Part shown: one piece after another, positions 50,614-61,481 of the stretch
How positions within the stretch are numbered: the first letter of the stretch is position 1
Layout: every line of letters begins with the position of its first letter
Origin: Cherax quadricarinatus
Lineage: Eukaryota > Arthropoda > Malacostraca > Decapoda > Parastacidae
Direction of reading: 5' to 3'
Length of the DNA: 64,000 bases
Assembly: GCF_038502225.1 (NCBI RefSeq)
Contig: NW_027195404.1
Location: 62,001 to 126,000 of the forward strand
Translations under genes and position numbers: made by a program
The notes under the pieces: model-generated
What the model saw: only the letters and a program-made list of their open reading frames with translations
Database searches by the model: none
Told to the model about the DNA's origin: nothing

Positions 50614-52548
50614 ATGGCAGCCCTAGTCCATGAAACCACTACCCCCGGGCCCCTTCTTGATACCGCACCCCATTCTGACCCTGCCTTGTGTTTAGACCAC
50701 TCTTCGGACACTCCTGATGCCCCTGTACCTCTTGCTGGTGCTGTTTCCTCACCCGCTTCAGGTACCGGGGCTTCGACTGACTCCTTCGATTTGTCTGAAC
50801 TCCGCTCTCCTTTGACTATGCTTCCGGCTTCTCCCTCTACGGTACGGCAATTTTCGAATCGCCCACCCATTTCCTGCCGGACCAACTCCGGTCCTACTCC
50901 TAAACGCCAACGTCAATCTCCTGATGATGCTCCGTCGTTACCTTCCCATTCTACTCGGAAACGACCGACACGTCAAGCACTCCCTCTCCACGCTCAGTTT
51001 CGGACCACACAATGGACTAAATTCTTTACTTTAAGACCAACTTCTTCTTCTGCCTACCTTTCTGACCATAGTATTGCCAAAGCGCTCCTGCGTCATGTTG
51101 GCAGAGATATTTCATTTCACGCTCTCAAGAGCGGTACACGCATCGTCACTGTCCAGAATGCTACCCAAGCTCATGATCTTTCTCTCCTTTCGAATATCGA
51201 TACTACTCCTATCACTATTGAAAAACATCTTTCTCTCAATTCTTGTAGTGGTACTGTCATTCTGCCCCATACCATAGTCCAACAGAATTTCCAGTCATGT
51301 GGCAATGATATTTTTGAACAGCTGGAACTCCAGGATCTCCCAATCCTCAAAGTAGACACTTATGTCCTTCCTGCCCGGGGGCGGAGACGTTACCCTTGCA
51401 ATGTGGCTCGTTTAACTTTTGACAGCCGAGAACTCCCGTCCTCTGTATATGTCGCGGGACATCGGTTACAAGTTCGAAAGGTGATACCTACACCGCAACA
51501 ATGTAGAAATTGCTGGCGTTTTGGTCACCCAGCGAAATATTGCAGATCTATGGCCGAATGCCCAGTCTGTGGTGCCGACAACCATTCTAATACATCTTGC
51601 AGTCAACCTCCATCTTGCCTTAATTGTAATGAAGCTCACCCTTCGTACTCCCGCCGTTGCCAGGTCTACTTAAATGAACGTGAAATCCGTTGCCTCAAAG
51701 AGGCAGAAGGTCTCCCTTATGCTATGGCAGTTACTCATCTCCGCCTCCAAGGGAGACTACCCCGTGTTTCTTATTCTCGTGTTTCCAAACGTCCCCCCAC
51801 TTCTGGGGTCCCATCTTCTGCAGCCTCCTCTGTTGTTACCCCTCCCATAGCCACTACGGCATCTAATCCTTTTGCTGTCCTTGGCTCTGACGTCCCGACT
51901 ACAACTCAGTCTGTTCTCACATCTTCGCGTCCTTCCTCACAAGCCCCAGTATCGACAAGACCTCGTACGACACCTAATACCAATCGCCCCTCTACTCAGA
52001 AGTCCAAAAAATCCACATTGCTCAAATCTTCTTTCCCCCTTCCTTCCCTTCTTCCACCTCCACACGTTACCTTTCCAGTCTCTGTACCTAGTTCTTCCCC
52101 TCTCTCTGGCTCTATTACAAGTGTGGAGATTCACCCTCCTCCTCGTACTATGCCTTCCACCCCCGTCCCCTCCCAAGTTTCTCCCTCTTCTGTCACCTCC
52201 CAGGTTTCTACCTCTTCTGTCCCCCCCCACACTTCATCTCCAGTCCCTTACACTTTTCCCTCCCCCTCTACTTTGGTACAGTCCATTACTGTCCCAATCT
52301 TTACTCACCCTCCTCCTCCTATCTCCAATATGGTTTCCCATACATCTTTGAATTCAGAAACACTTGAAGCCATTTCAGAATATATTGCAGAGACTAAACC
52401 TTCAATGGACACTGATTCACTTCCTGTTCCTTCTCTTCCCTCTCCTCCATCTTCACAACCCCATTCTTCGCAACGCTCCGTTCCTTCGCTACTTGAACAT
52501 CTTCCAATGCCACCACACGTTGACTTTTCTAACCCCTCTAGTCCGTAG
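50614..52548 (+). CDS. I-type LINE ORF1 (gag-like, three CCHC zinc knuckles)
   Basis: 644 residues from ATG 50614 (context AACCATGG), preferred over the upstream in-frame ATG 50413, whose product would include the T-rich leader as a Phe-rich stretch. A Ser/Pro/Thr-rich N-terminus with basic PTPKRQRQS and STRKRPTRQ is followed by a central RNA-binding-like region, then CRNCWRFGHPAKYC, CPVCGADNHSNTSC and CLNCNEAHPSYSRRC (nucleic-acid-binding knuckles, nt 51501-51660), and a long Ser/Pro-rich C-terminal tail. It coats the element's RNA. Intact. Confidence 0.9.
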   Translation: MAALVHETTTPGPLLDTAPHSDPALCLDHSSDTPDAPVPLAGAVSSPASGTGASTDSFDLSELRSPLTMLPASPSTVRQFSNRPPISCRTNSGPTPKRQRQSPDDAPSLPSHSTRKRPTRQALPLHAQFRTTQWTKFFTLRPTSSSAYLSDHSIAKALLRHVGRDISFHALKSGTRIVTVQNATQAHDLSLLSNIDTTPITIEKHLSLNSCSGTVILPHTIVQQNFQSCGNDIFEQLELQDLPILKVDTYVLPARGRRRYPCNVARLTFDSRELPSSVYVAGHRLQVRKVIPTPQQCRNCWRFGHPAKYCRSMAECPVCGADNHSNTSCSQPPSCLNCNEAHPSYSRRCQVYLNEREIRCLKEAEGLPYAMAVTHLRLQGRLPRVSYSRVSKRPPTSGVPSSAASSVVTPPIATTASNPFAVLGSDVPTTTQSVLTSSRPSSQAPVSTRPRTTPNTNRPSTQKSKKSTLLKSSFPLPSLLPPPHVTFPVSVPSSSPLSGSITSVEIHPPPRTMPSTPVPSQVSPSSVTSQVSTSSVPPHTSSPVPYTFPSPSTLVQSITVPIFTHPPPPISNMVSHTSLNSETLEAISEYIAETKPSMDTDSLPVPSLPSPPSSQPHSSQRSVPSLLEHLPMPPHVDFSNPSSP

Positions 52549-52592
52549 GTGCCTTTACCTACAGATTCCTGATATTTTCTTCATCGCCAATC

Positions 52593-55500
52593 ATGGCCTA
52601 TTTACAGTGGAATATCCGCGGCCTCAGGGGTAATCGGGGTGAGCTTCAGATGTTGCTTTCCAGGTTTTCCCCTGTTGGTGCTTGCTTACAAGAACCAAAA
52701 TTACACTCGGCTGTTTTCCAACCTATCTCAGGCTATAATTTATTGTATTCTTCGGATCCTTTCTCAGATGGGACCTTTAATGAAAGTGCCCTTCTTCTAC
52801 GCAATGATATTCCGTACTGTCAACTATTTGTCCATACCTCGCTGCATTACACTGCAGCCCGTATCCACTTGAATAAGTGGTTTACAATATGTTCTTTATA
52901 TCTCTCTCCTTCTCGAGCATTTTCTATCCCAGACTTTGCCTTTCTTGTTTCATCCTTACCACCACCACTTCTGTTACTTGGTGATTTTAATGCCCACCAT
53001 TTCCTCTGGGGGGGTCTCATTGTGACTCACGTGGCATTCAGTTGGAGGCTTTTCTTGCCTCTCACCCCCTCCATGTTTTAAATACGGGTACTCCCACCCA
53101 TTTTGATCCTCGTACTCATACTCTCTCTTGCATCGATCTATCAGTCTGCTCTTCCTCCACTGCACTAGACTTCACCTGGTCTGTTCTACCAGACTTACAT
53201 GACAGCGATCATTTTCCGATCATTCTTACTTCTCCTTCCTATTCACCACCTTCCCGTAGCCCTCGCTGGCAATTTGATCGGGCAAATTGGGATCTTTACT
53301 CACACCTCACTGCTTTTAGTGAGGTTCCTTCTTCATCCTCCATTGATGAGCTCCTACACATCTTCTCGACATCAGTTTATACCGCAGCTTCTCATTCTAT
53401 ACCCCAAACCTCAGGCAGGCATTCTCAGAAGTGCGTGCCTTGGTGGTCTCCTGCTTGTGCTCGTGCAGTACGTTTGAAACGTGCTGCATGGGGCAGGTAC
53501 CGGTACAATAGAACCGCTGAGAGACTTGTTGATTTTAAGCAGAAGCGTGCGATCGCTCCCCGTGTCATCCGTGAAGCTAAACGCACTTGTTGGCGAGACT
53601 ATGTTTCCACCATCACCTCTGCTTCTTCTATGAGTGCAGTGTGGAAAAAAGTGAGGAAATTGAGTGGTAAATACTCTCCTGACCCGGCTCCTGTTCTACG
53701 GGTCACTGGTGTTGATATAGCAAACCCTCTCGACGTTGCCATTGAACTTGGCACACATCTGGTCCGTATTTCCCGAGGGCTCCATCTATGCCCCTCGTTT
53801 CTTTCCTCAAAGTCTGCCAGAGAGTTAGTACCCTTGGACTTTTCTTCTCTCGGAGAAGAACAGTATAATGTGCCTTTTACACTTCAAGAACTGGAGGCAA
53901 CGCTCTCAGCTTGCCGATCATCGGCAGCTGGGCCTGATGACATTCATATTCGTATGTTACAACATTTACATCGGTCAGCCCTTGTAGTCCTCTTACACCT
54001 CTTCAATCTTATTTGGGCACAAGGAGTTCTTCCCCAGCTGTGGAAATCTGCCATTGTTCTCCCTTTCCGCAAACCGGGTACTACAGGACATGATGCCTCC
54101 CACTATCGCCCCATCGCTCTTACAAGTGCAGTTTGCAAAGTGATGGAACGCCTCGTAAATCGACGTTTAATGTGGTATTTAGAGACTCACAACAGTCTCT
54201 CCGCTAGTCAATATGGCTTTCGTAAGGGTCGTTCTACCATAGACCCCTTACTACGCTTGGATACGTATGTTCGTAATGCCTTTGCGAATAATCACTCAGT
54301 TATTGCCATATTTTTTGACCTTGAGAAGGCATATGACACAACTTGGAGGTATAATATTTTGGCCCAGGCCCATTCCTTAGGCCTCCGAGGCAATCTACCA
54401 TCCTTCCTTAAGAACTTTTTAACTGACAGACATTTCCGTGTTCGAGTCAATAATGTTCTTTCCCCGGACTTCGTCCAAGCTGAAGGTGTCCCTCAGGGAT
54501 GTGTTCTAAGCACAACACTTTTTCTCCTTGCTATAAATGATTTGGCCTCTGTTCTTCCACCCAATATTTGGTCATCACTCTATGTTGATGACTTCGCTAT
54601 TGCTTGTGCAGGCGCTGACTGTCACCTTATTGCAGTTTCTCTCCAGCATGCGGTCGACCGTGTTTCCACTTGGGCCACCACACATGGGTTTAAATTTTCA
54701 AGTACCAAAACTCACCAAATTACTTTCACTAGACGCTCTGTTATCTCCGATCATCCTTTGTATCTCTATGGCTCCCGTATCCCCGAACGTGATACAGTCA
54801 GGTTTCTAGGCCTTCTCTTTGACCGTCGGTTAACCTGGAAACCTCACATTACCTCTCTGAAGGCAACTTGTCACAGCCGGCTAAACCTTCTTAAAACCCT
54901 TGCTCATCTTTCCTGGGGAGCTGATCGTCGAACTCTGCTTCGCCTACATTCAGCCCTCGTTTTATCGAAACTCGATTATGGTGACCAGATTTATTCCGCG
55001 GCCTCTCCTGCTACTCTCTCTAGCCTTAACTCTATCCATCACCAAGGCTTACGTTTGTGCCTTGGTGCTTTTCGCTCTTCCCCTGTTGAGAGCCTCTATA
55101 CAGAAGCAAATGTTCCATCCTTGTCTGATCGCCGTGATGCCCATTGCCTTCGTTACTATGTACGCTCTCACGATCTACACAATCCTTCCATTTATAGAAT
55201 GGTCACCGATATTAGTAGACATTCTTTATTCGTTCGCCGCCCCTGTTTGCTCCGTCCCTTTTCTCTTCGCCTACATTCACTCTTGTCTTCCCTTCAGTTA
55301 CCACCTTTATATGTTCATGTAGCATCTCACTTTTCCCTGCCCCCCTGGGAAGTTCCAGCTGTTCGGGTCTGTTCTTTCTCACTCCCTTGCTCGAAAGCTC
55401 AACTGCCTACGGTGGCTTCCCGCTCTCTTTTTCTTGATCACTTCCACTCCCATTCTCATGCCACCGCTGTGTACACAGATGGCTCTAAGTCTTCAGACGG

Positions 55501-56293
55501 CGTCGGATTCGCAGCAGTGTTTCCGGACAGCGTCGTACGAGGGCATTTACTATCTTCAGCTAGCATTTTTACTGCTGAACTGTATGCCATTCTTGCAGCA
55601 CTTATTCGTATTGCATCTATGCCTGTGTCATCATTTGTAGTAGTCTCAGACTCCCTTAGTGCTCTACAGGCTATACGAAAATTTGATACATCTCATCCCC
55701 TAGTTCTCCGTATCCAACTTTGGCTACGCCGTATCTCTACCAAACATAAAGATATTGTTTTTTGTTGGGTCCCTGGTCATGTCGACGTACAGGGCAATGA
55801 ACAGGCAGACACTGCTGCGCGGTCAGCAGTATATGACCTACCAATTTCCTATCGAGGTGTTCCATTTCTGGACTATTTTGCTGCAATAGCTACCCACCTT
55901 CGCACCCGTTGGCAACAACGTTGGTCAACTCTGCTCGGTAACAAACTTCATTCTGTTAAACCGAGCATAGGTTACTGGCCGTCTTCTTGTCATCAGTGCC
56001 GAAGTTGGGAGACCACTCTCTCCCGCCTTCGCATTGGCCACACTCGTCTTACTCATGGGTATCTCATGGAGAGGCACCCTGTTCCTCTCTGTGAGCAGTG
56101 TCAAGTTCCAGTATCGATTAGCCACATTCTGTTAGACTGCCCTCTCTATCAACGAGCACGCAGAATTTACCTCCAACGTCGTCTTCGTTCTACTACTCTC
56201 TCTTTACCTTCCCTTCTTGCTGATGGACCCTCCTTTAATCCTGACTCTCTCATTGACTTCTTGACAACGACCGATTTACTCCACAAACTCTGA
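52593..56293 (+). CDS. I-type LINE ORF2: endonuclease, RT, RNase H (one frameshift)
   Basis: Endonuclease: MAYLQWNIRGLRGNRGEL, CLQEPKL, LLLGDFNAHHFLWGG, then after the break LHDSDHFPIIL. RT: AAGPDDIHIRMLQH, YRPIALTSAVCKVMERLV, motif A IFFDLEKAYDTTWR, motif B EGVPQGCVLSTTLFLLAI, motif C SLYVDDFAIACAG. RNase H from ~55467: YTDGSKSSDGVGFAAVF, FTAELYAILAAL, VSDSLSALQAI, FCWVPGHVDVQGNEQADTAA, all four acidic residues present. A C-terminal Cys/His segment (CEQCQVPVSISHILLDCPLY) follows. The only break is at the G7 run 53008-53014; one base more would unite the frames. It starts 44 nt after ORF1. Confidence 0.92.
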
Positions 56294-56507
56294 TGATACT
56301 TTTCGCACTCCCCTCAGCCCTTTCTGGTTCAGTCTCTTGCTGCCCTTTACCCTTTCACCATCCACTGCCCCGCTGTTATCCGTAACCTGTTGCTCATCCA
56401 TCTCCCTTTTGCCACCTGATGCCCTCACTTCCTTCCTGCCCTGCAGCGCTGTATAGTCCTTGTGGCTTAGCGCTTCTTTTTGATTATAATAATAATTTTC
56501 GTCATGA

Positions 56508-57066
56508 AAGCAATCAAAATCATGTCTATTTCTGTAATATATCTTCCATTCTATCAAATGAGAATACAACCATAAAAACCATACGAAAATATACTGCAAA
56601 GAGGCTGCTAATGGCTGAGAAGTGAACTCCCTTATTTATCATCCAAATTTTTTATTTTTTGTTGTACATTAAGAAGCATCTTTCCATCATACATTGCCCA
56701 AGTTTCAATGAGATAGCCCAACAAACAACCGAGAAAAAAAAATATTTACCAAAAATCATATATGGCAAGCCCATGCCAGGTACTGGAAATAAGTCACTTT
56801 GTCTGACTTTTCTGGGTTATCCCAGGTTCTCTATACATACACTGCTATGTATGATAATCTATGTAACTGTATTTGTGTATACCTGAATAAACTTATTTAC
56901 TTCTAGTCTGTCAACTGAGTACAAGAAACTGCCCATTCACTTATTTCAACTACCCAATAAAGTGGTCAGAAATTGGCGATTTGGCCGATTTCACACAAAT
57001 TTCAACAGATGCCAGTTTCAAAATAAGGTCCAGAATAAACAATGCAGACATTCCTGGCACTAAAAT
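56508..57066 (-). repeat. Compound repeat unit, copy 3 (right part)
   Basis: Continuation of 49680-49876; matches 26445-27015 including the embedded LINE tail (56788-56906, ..GTATACCTGAATAAACTTATTTACTTC) and decayed MITE sequence (TTTCACACAAATTTCAACAGATGCC). Confidence 0.75.
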
Positions 57067-59290
57067 GAATTCCAAAGGGTGAGGAGCAGAGCACAGAGAC
57101 TTATAAAAGGAGCAAAGGCAAAGCACTACTGCTCAAAAATTGAAGAGTATAAGCATAACCCCAGAAAGCTCTGGCAACAACTAAAACATTGGGGTATAGC
57201 CATAAGCCAGTAGATAGGTCTAACATAGTACTCACTATCGATAATGAGGTATGCCATGAAACATCTAAGGTGGCAAATTGCTTTAATTCATACTACACAT
57301 CTGTTGCATCAACACTAGTAAGTAAACTACCAGCTGCATCAAATACCTTTAACACAGACTCTGATAAGTTTCAAACATACTATACCAATAAAGGGGTAAC
57401 CCCAAACAGTTGTCAACTAGTAAGTGTATCTCATGACTTTATTCAAAAAGAACTAAGCAGGTTAAACCCAACTAAGAGCACAGGCCCTGATAACATCCCG
57501 TCTAAGTTCCTAAAAGATGGTGCTTCTGAACTGTCAATCCCTATTGCTCACATAATAAATCTATCAATCACCACTAATACCGTACCGGAGGGGTTCAAGG
57601 AGGCCAGAGTTACTCCTATCTTCAAGAAAAATAGTAGGTCTGATGTAAGCAACTATAGGCCTGTTAATATACTCAGTATAATATCTAAAATTCTAGAGAG
57701 GGTGGTGTATTCTCAAGTAGTTAAGTACCTTAATGACAACAACATTCTCCATAGCTATCAATCGGGCTTTAGAAGATCCTACTCAACCGACACCTCCCTT
57801 ATTAATCTGATGGATTACCTGAGAACTGAAATGTCAAAGGGGAACCTCATAGGTATGGTAACCTTAGGCCTGCAAAAGGCCTTCGATACTGTCAACCACA
57901 ATATATTATGTAATAAACTTCAAGCTATCGGTATAGGTTCTGTAGACTGGTTTAAGTCCTACCTTAGCAACAGGAGACAAATAGTCAAAACAGAATCAGA
58001 ACCCCTGCCGATAACATGTGGAGTTCCCCAACGTAGTATTCTGGGTCCCTTATTATTCTTATGTTATGTCAATGATATGCCTATCAGTGTCAAGTGCAAA
58101 CTCCTACTGTATGCAGATGACAGTGCTCTGTTAGTGTCAGGTAAAGACCCACAAGATATTGCTAATGTTTTAACACTGGAACTGGAGTCCTGCAGCAAAT
58201 GGTTAGTAGACAACAAACTATCATTACACCTAGGGAAAACTGAAGCCATTCTCTTTGGCACGAAACATAAACTGAGAAGGGTAAATAACTTTAATGTTCA
58301 ATGTAATGGGGAGCCCATCACTTTGGTTTCATCAGTAAAATATTTGGGAATCCCCTTTGACCCATGCATGTCAGGAGAATTGATAGGGAACAGTGTAGTA
58401 AAGAAAGCGAATGCCAGACTGAAGTTCCTGTATAGACAAGCACAGTGTCTACCTACTGAGGCTCGCAGGACCCTATGTCTAGCCCTTATACAATGCCATA
58501 TGGATTATGCTTGCTTTTCTTGGTACTCTGCCTTGACAAGAAAACTGAAAGATAGACTGCAAATCACCCAGAACAAAATCGTAAGATTCATCCTGGGGCT
58601 GGGACCAAGAGAACATGTAGGCCAGGATGAATTACAGCAGTTGGATATGCTGAATGTTGAAGACAGAGTAAAACAACTGAAGCTAAATCATGTTTATAAA
58701 ATTGCTCACAAACAGTGTCCAGAATATCTTGCTGTCAATTTTGTCAAGGTTGGGAACCAAAGCAATCATAGTACTAGGGGGAGAGAGCACAACTTTGTAG
58801 TACCCACAGTCATTGGCCAGGCGTCAAACACCTTTTATTGTACAGCAATAAAGGAATGGAACAGACTACCCGCACATGTCAAAGCTAGTCATAGCATGAA
58901 CCAGTTCAAGAAGAGTGCCAAAAGGTGTCTGATGAATGTAGCTACAGAAAGGGAGGGGAATGATTTTCTATTTTTTATCTAACATACGTGTAAATTTTAC
59001 CTTATTCCTAGTAATGACCCTCGTATTGTAGATAGTCTTAATGACCCTCGTGTAGTAGATAGTCTTTTTAGTATGATAATAAGATGTTATCTTCATTATA
59101 GAATAATAAGAAAATATTATAACCTTTATATTATAATAATAAGGTAAAAGGACCCCAATGGAAATAAGTCACTCTGTCTGACTTTTTTGGGTTATCCTAG
59201 GTTCTCTACACATATGCTGCTATGTATGATAATTCTATGTAACTGTATTTGTGTATACCTGAATAAACTTACTTACTTACCTACTTACTA
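57067..59290 (+). mobile_element. CR1-group LINE, 5'-truncated, with TTAC-repeat tail
   Basis: Starts in the linker before the RT (YCSKIEEYKHNPRKLWQQLK at ~57119-57180), contains a long RT ORF, and ends with GTATTTGTGTATACCTGAATAAACTTACTTACTTACCTACTTAC, a microsatellite-like 3' end. Two imperfect direct repeats (AATGACCCTCGT.TTGTAGATAGTCTT) lie in the 3' UTR at 59012-59075. The same tail is embedded in the compound repeats near 26745, 28046 and 56788. Confidence 0.85.
57193..58982 (+). pseudogene. CR1-group LINE RT with altered catalytic motifs
   Basis: 597-codon open frame: STGPDNIPSKFLKDGASELS, EARVTPIFKKNSRSDVSNYR, NILSIISKILERVVYSQV, LHSYQSGFRRSYSTDTSLI, motif A MVTLGLQKAFDTVNH, motif B CGVPQRSILGPLLFLCYV, motif C LLYADDSALL, then LEITQNK-like LQITQNKIVRFILGL and a C-terminal EWNRLPAHVKAS. 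In motif A the catalytic Asp of (L)DLQKAFD is Gly, and in motif B the PQG glycine is Arg, so the enzyme should be dead despite the long frame. A frameshift near 57190 separates it from the linker. No endonuclease. Confidence 0.85.
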
Positions 59291-59292
59291 AG

Positions 59293-59874
59293 TATCACAA
59301 AGGTTATTTTGGTCTGGAGGAAATAAGACTAGGTCTGCAAGAATTAATTGTTCAGTTGCAGACCAGCCTACCAACTCATTTTAAAGATGTAACACATAAT
59401 AACTCTGAGGTATCAGTCAAGTTTTACAAGGGGAAAAATTATCCCAATGTTAATAATCAAAATTCATTTCCTAAAAAGAGTTGCATAGGTACATATCAAG
59501 TAGTAGGAATCAGAAATAATGATTCTCCACAAGGTAAAAAGAATAAGTACCCTCCTAAGAGTAGCCCAGTTAATAAGAAACCAATCAAAGAAAAGAGAGA
59601 TTGTCTTTTCTGCAAGGGCACTCATTTTTCTAATAATTGCAATGCATACAATTCATGGAATGATAAAGTTGAAAGATTGGAAGAACTTGACAGATGTATC
59701 AGATGTCTAGGTAATCACAATGTAAAGGATTGTCATGCCAAATTAAATAACTGTTATCAGTGCCACAAAGGAAGACACCATATAGTCATGTGTAAGGGTC
59801 TATATGATAATGTTGATAATGATAAAGTTGACAATCCTGACACAACAGTGGCTAATGTAAAAAATTGCTGCTAA
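59293..59874 (+). pseudogene. BEL/Pao gag C-terminus with zinc knuckles
   Basis: Open frame with GYFGLEEIRLGLQELIV at its start, a Lys/Asn-rich linker, and three Cys/His knuckles CLFCKGTHFSNNC, CIRCLGNHNVKDC, CYQCHKGRHHIVMC, the arrangement seen before the protease in BEL/Pao polyproteins. Ends at a stop at 59872; the continuation (ANVNNDGFAEEAIPVLQVKI) is shifted by one frame. Confidence 0.85.
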
Positions 59875-59948
59875 TGTTAATAATGATGGTTTTGCTGAAG
59901 AAGCCATACCTGTGCTACAGGTAAAAATTGATGATAAAAGCCATAAAT

Positions 59949-60403
59949 AAAAAAATGTAACTGCATTATTTGATCAGGGATCACAGCGTACTTTCATAAA
60001 ATGTAAATGTGTTAATGGGATGAAAGTACAGATGGGAGATCCTACAACTCTAAAATTATCTGGTTTTCTCTCAGATAAAAGGGCTTATTTGAATGACACT
60101 GTTTATGTAACTGTCAGTTTGGGCTATGAGAAAAAACGTGTTAATGCAGTAATTGTAGATAGACTCCCAGAGAAAACATCTACAGTAGGGCTTAGTAAAG
60201 CTACAGAAAGACTTTCACATAATGTAAATTTAGCACCTTCTGGTGTAAATGATGATTCTGTAGGCCCAATTAATATTTTGATAGGTAGTGACTATTATGC
60301 CTCCTTTGTAAAGGGTATGGTAAAGAAATGTGGTACCACCCTTTTAAAGACTGCAGGAGGCCATGTAATGTATGGTAGGATTCCTCGTAATAATAATACA
60401 TGA
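59949..60403 (+). pseudogene. BEL/Pao aspartic protease region
   Basis: TALFDQGSQRTFIKC holds the active-site Asp in a DQG context where BEL/Pao proteases usually have D-S/T-G. NDTVYVTVSLGYEKKRVNAV, GPINILIGSDYYASFVKG and GGHVMYGRIP are the family's downstream protease segments. Preceded by a TAA at ~59948 and followed by a stop at 60401; the frame is otherwise open. Confidence 0.75.
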
Positions 60404-60599
60404 CTAGAGGAAACTATAAATACTATAACTGTGTGTCTTACTCATGAAATCGTACCCCAGTATAATTCTTCCATAAAGGATGGTGTTGAGCCAGTACATA
60501 AATTGTGGTAATTAGACAGCATTGGAATAAATGTAAATGAAGAAAGTCCAGACGATTCTTTTACCTGAGAGATGTAAAATTTGAATCTGGACAATACTG

Positions 60600-61481
60600 G
60601 GTACGACTTCCATGGAGACTGAACCATCTAGAATTGCCCACTAATTACAGAATGGCATATGAACAATTAAAGGCTCAGCTCTGCAAACTGAGTAAGACAC
60701 CAGAATTGTTGACTGCCTATAATGATATAATTTATGAACAATTAATTAATAAATTTATAGAAGAGGTACCTCCTGAGCAAGCCAAAATTTGTGTTCACTA
60801 TTTGCCACATCACGGAGTGAAGAAGGATTCTAAGACCACTCTTCTGAGGATTGTGTTTGATTGTAGTGCCAGGAGTAACAAAAATGTACCTAGTTTAAAT
60901 GACTGTTTGATGACAGGTCTGTTGTTGACATAAAAATTAGGAGATATCTCATTAAATTTCAGGGTGAAGAATTATGCCTTTATGGCTGACATAAGTAAAG
61001 CTTTCCTAAGAGTGGGTTTACAAGAGGCTGACCGGGATTGTACCCGCTTCTTATGGCCTGAGAATCCTAGTGACCCACTTAGCCTTCCGAAAACCTTTTG
61101 CTTTAGGAGCATATTATTTGGTGCTACATCCAGTCCGTTCCTACTTCAAGCAATGATAAATGCACACCTTAAACGTACGGGTAGTAAATTGAGTAAAGTA
61201 ATGAGCAAACAATTTTATGTGGACAATTTCCTGGGTGTGACATCAACTGAAGAGGAACCGTTAATGACTTATGGAGATGCTAATAAAATAATGCAAAATG
61301 CAAATATGCCTCTGAGGGAATGGAATAGTAATTCGTCCAAATTAAAGGACAAAATAAGTAAAGATTACCCTGGAGATGAAGTACCAGAATGTAGTAATGT
61401 ATTGGGATTAACTTGGGATACTGAGAGAGATTTGTCAATGTTAAAACCTAATAATTACAGTATGCCCAATAAATTAACCTG
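60600..61481 (+). pseudogene. BEL/Pao reverse transcriptase, truncated
   Basis: YWVRLPWRLNH-like lead-in, then CVHYLPHHGVKKDSKTTLLR, IVFDCSARSNKNVPSLNDCL, a TAA at 60931, motif A FMADISKAFLRVGLQEADRD, motif B-like FGATSSPFLLQAMINAH, and motif C FYVDNFLG where YVDD is expected, so the second catalytic Asp is Asn. LREWNSN and NVLGLTWDTERD follow. Cut by LINE insertion at 61481. Confidence 0.85.

Larger units (their letters stand above)
49877..56495 (+). mobile_element. Complete I-type LINE with 12-bp target duplication
   Basis: 6.6 kb two-ORF retrotransposon. TTTTCGTCATGA occurs at 49865-49876 and 56496-56507; the host repeat, seen uninterrupted at 26440, shows the empty site. 5' UTR 49877-50613, ORF1 50614-52548, ORF2 52593-56293, 3' UTR ending CGCTGTATAGTCCTTGTGGCTTAGCGC.. 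and ATTATAATAATAA. The RNase H domain and no poly(A) but a short AAT repeat fit the I group. Codon use is C/T-rich, unlike the AT-rich surroundings. Only one frame lesion was seen. Confidence 0.93.
59293..61481 (+). mobile_element. BEL/Pao-type LTR retrotransposon, internal fragment
   Basis: Gag end, protease and RT pieces of a BEL/Pao element without LTRs. Left border next to the TTAC tail of the preceding LINE; right border is the 3' end of the minus-strand LINE at 61482. RNase H, integrase and both LTRs are not in the window. Confidence 0.85.
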
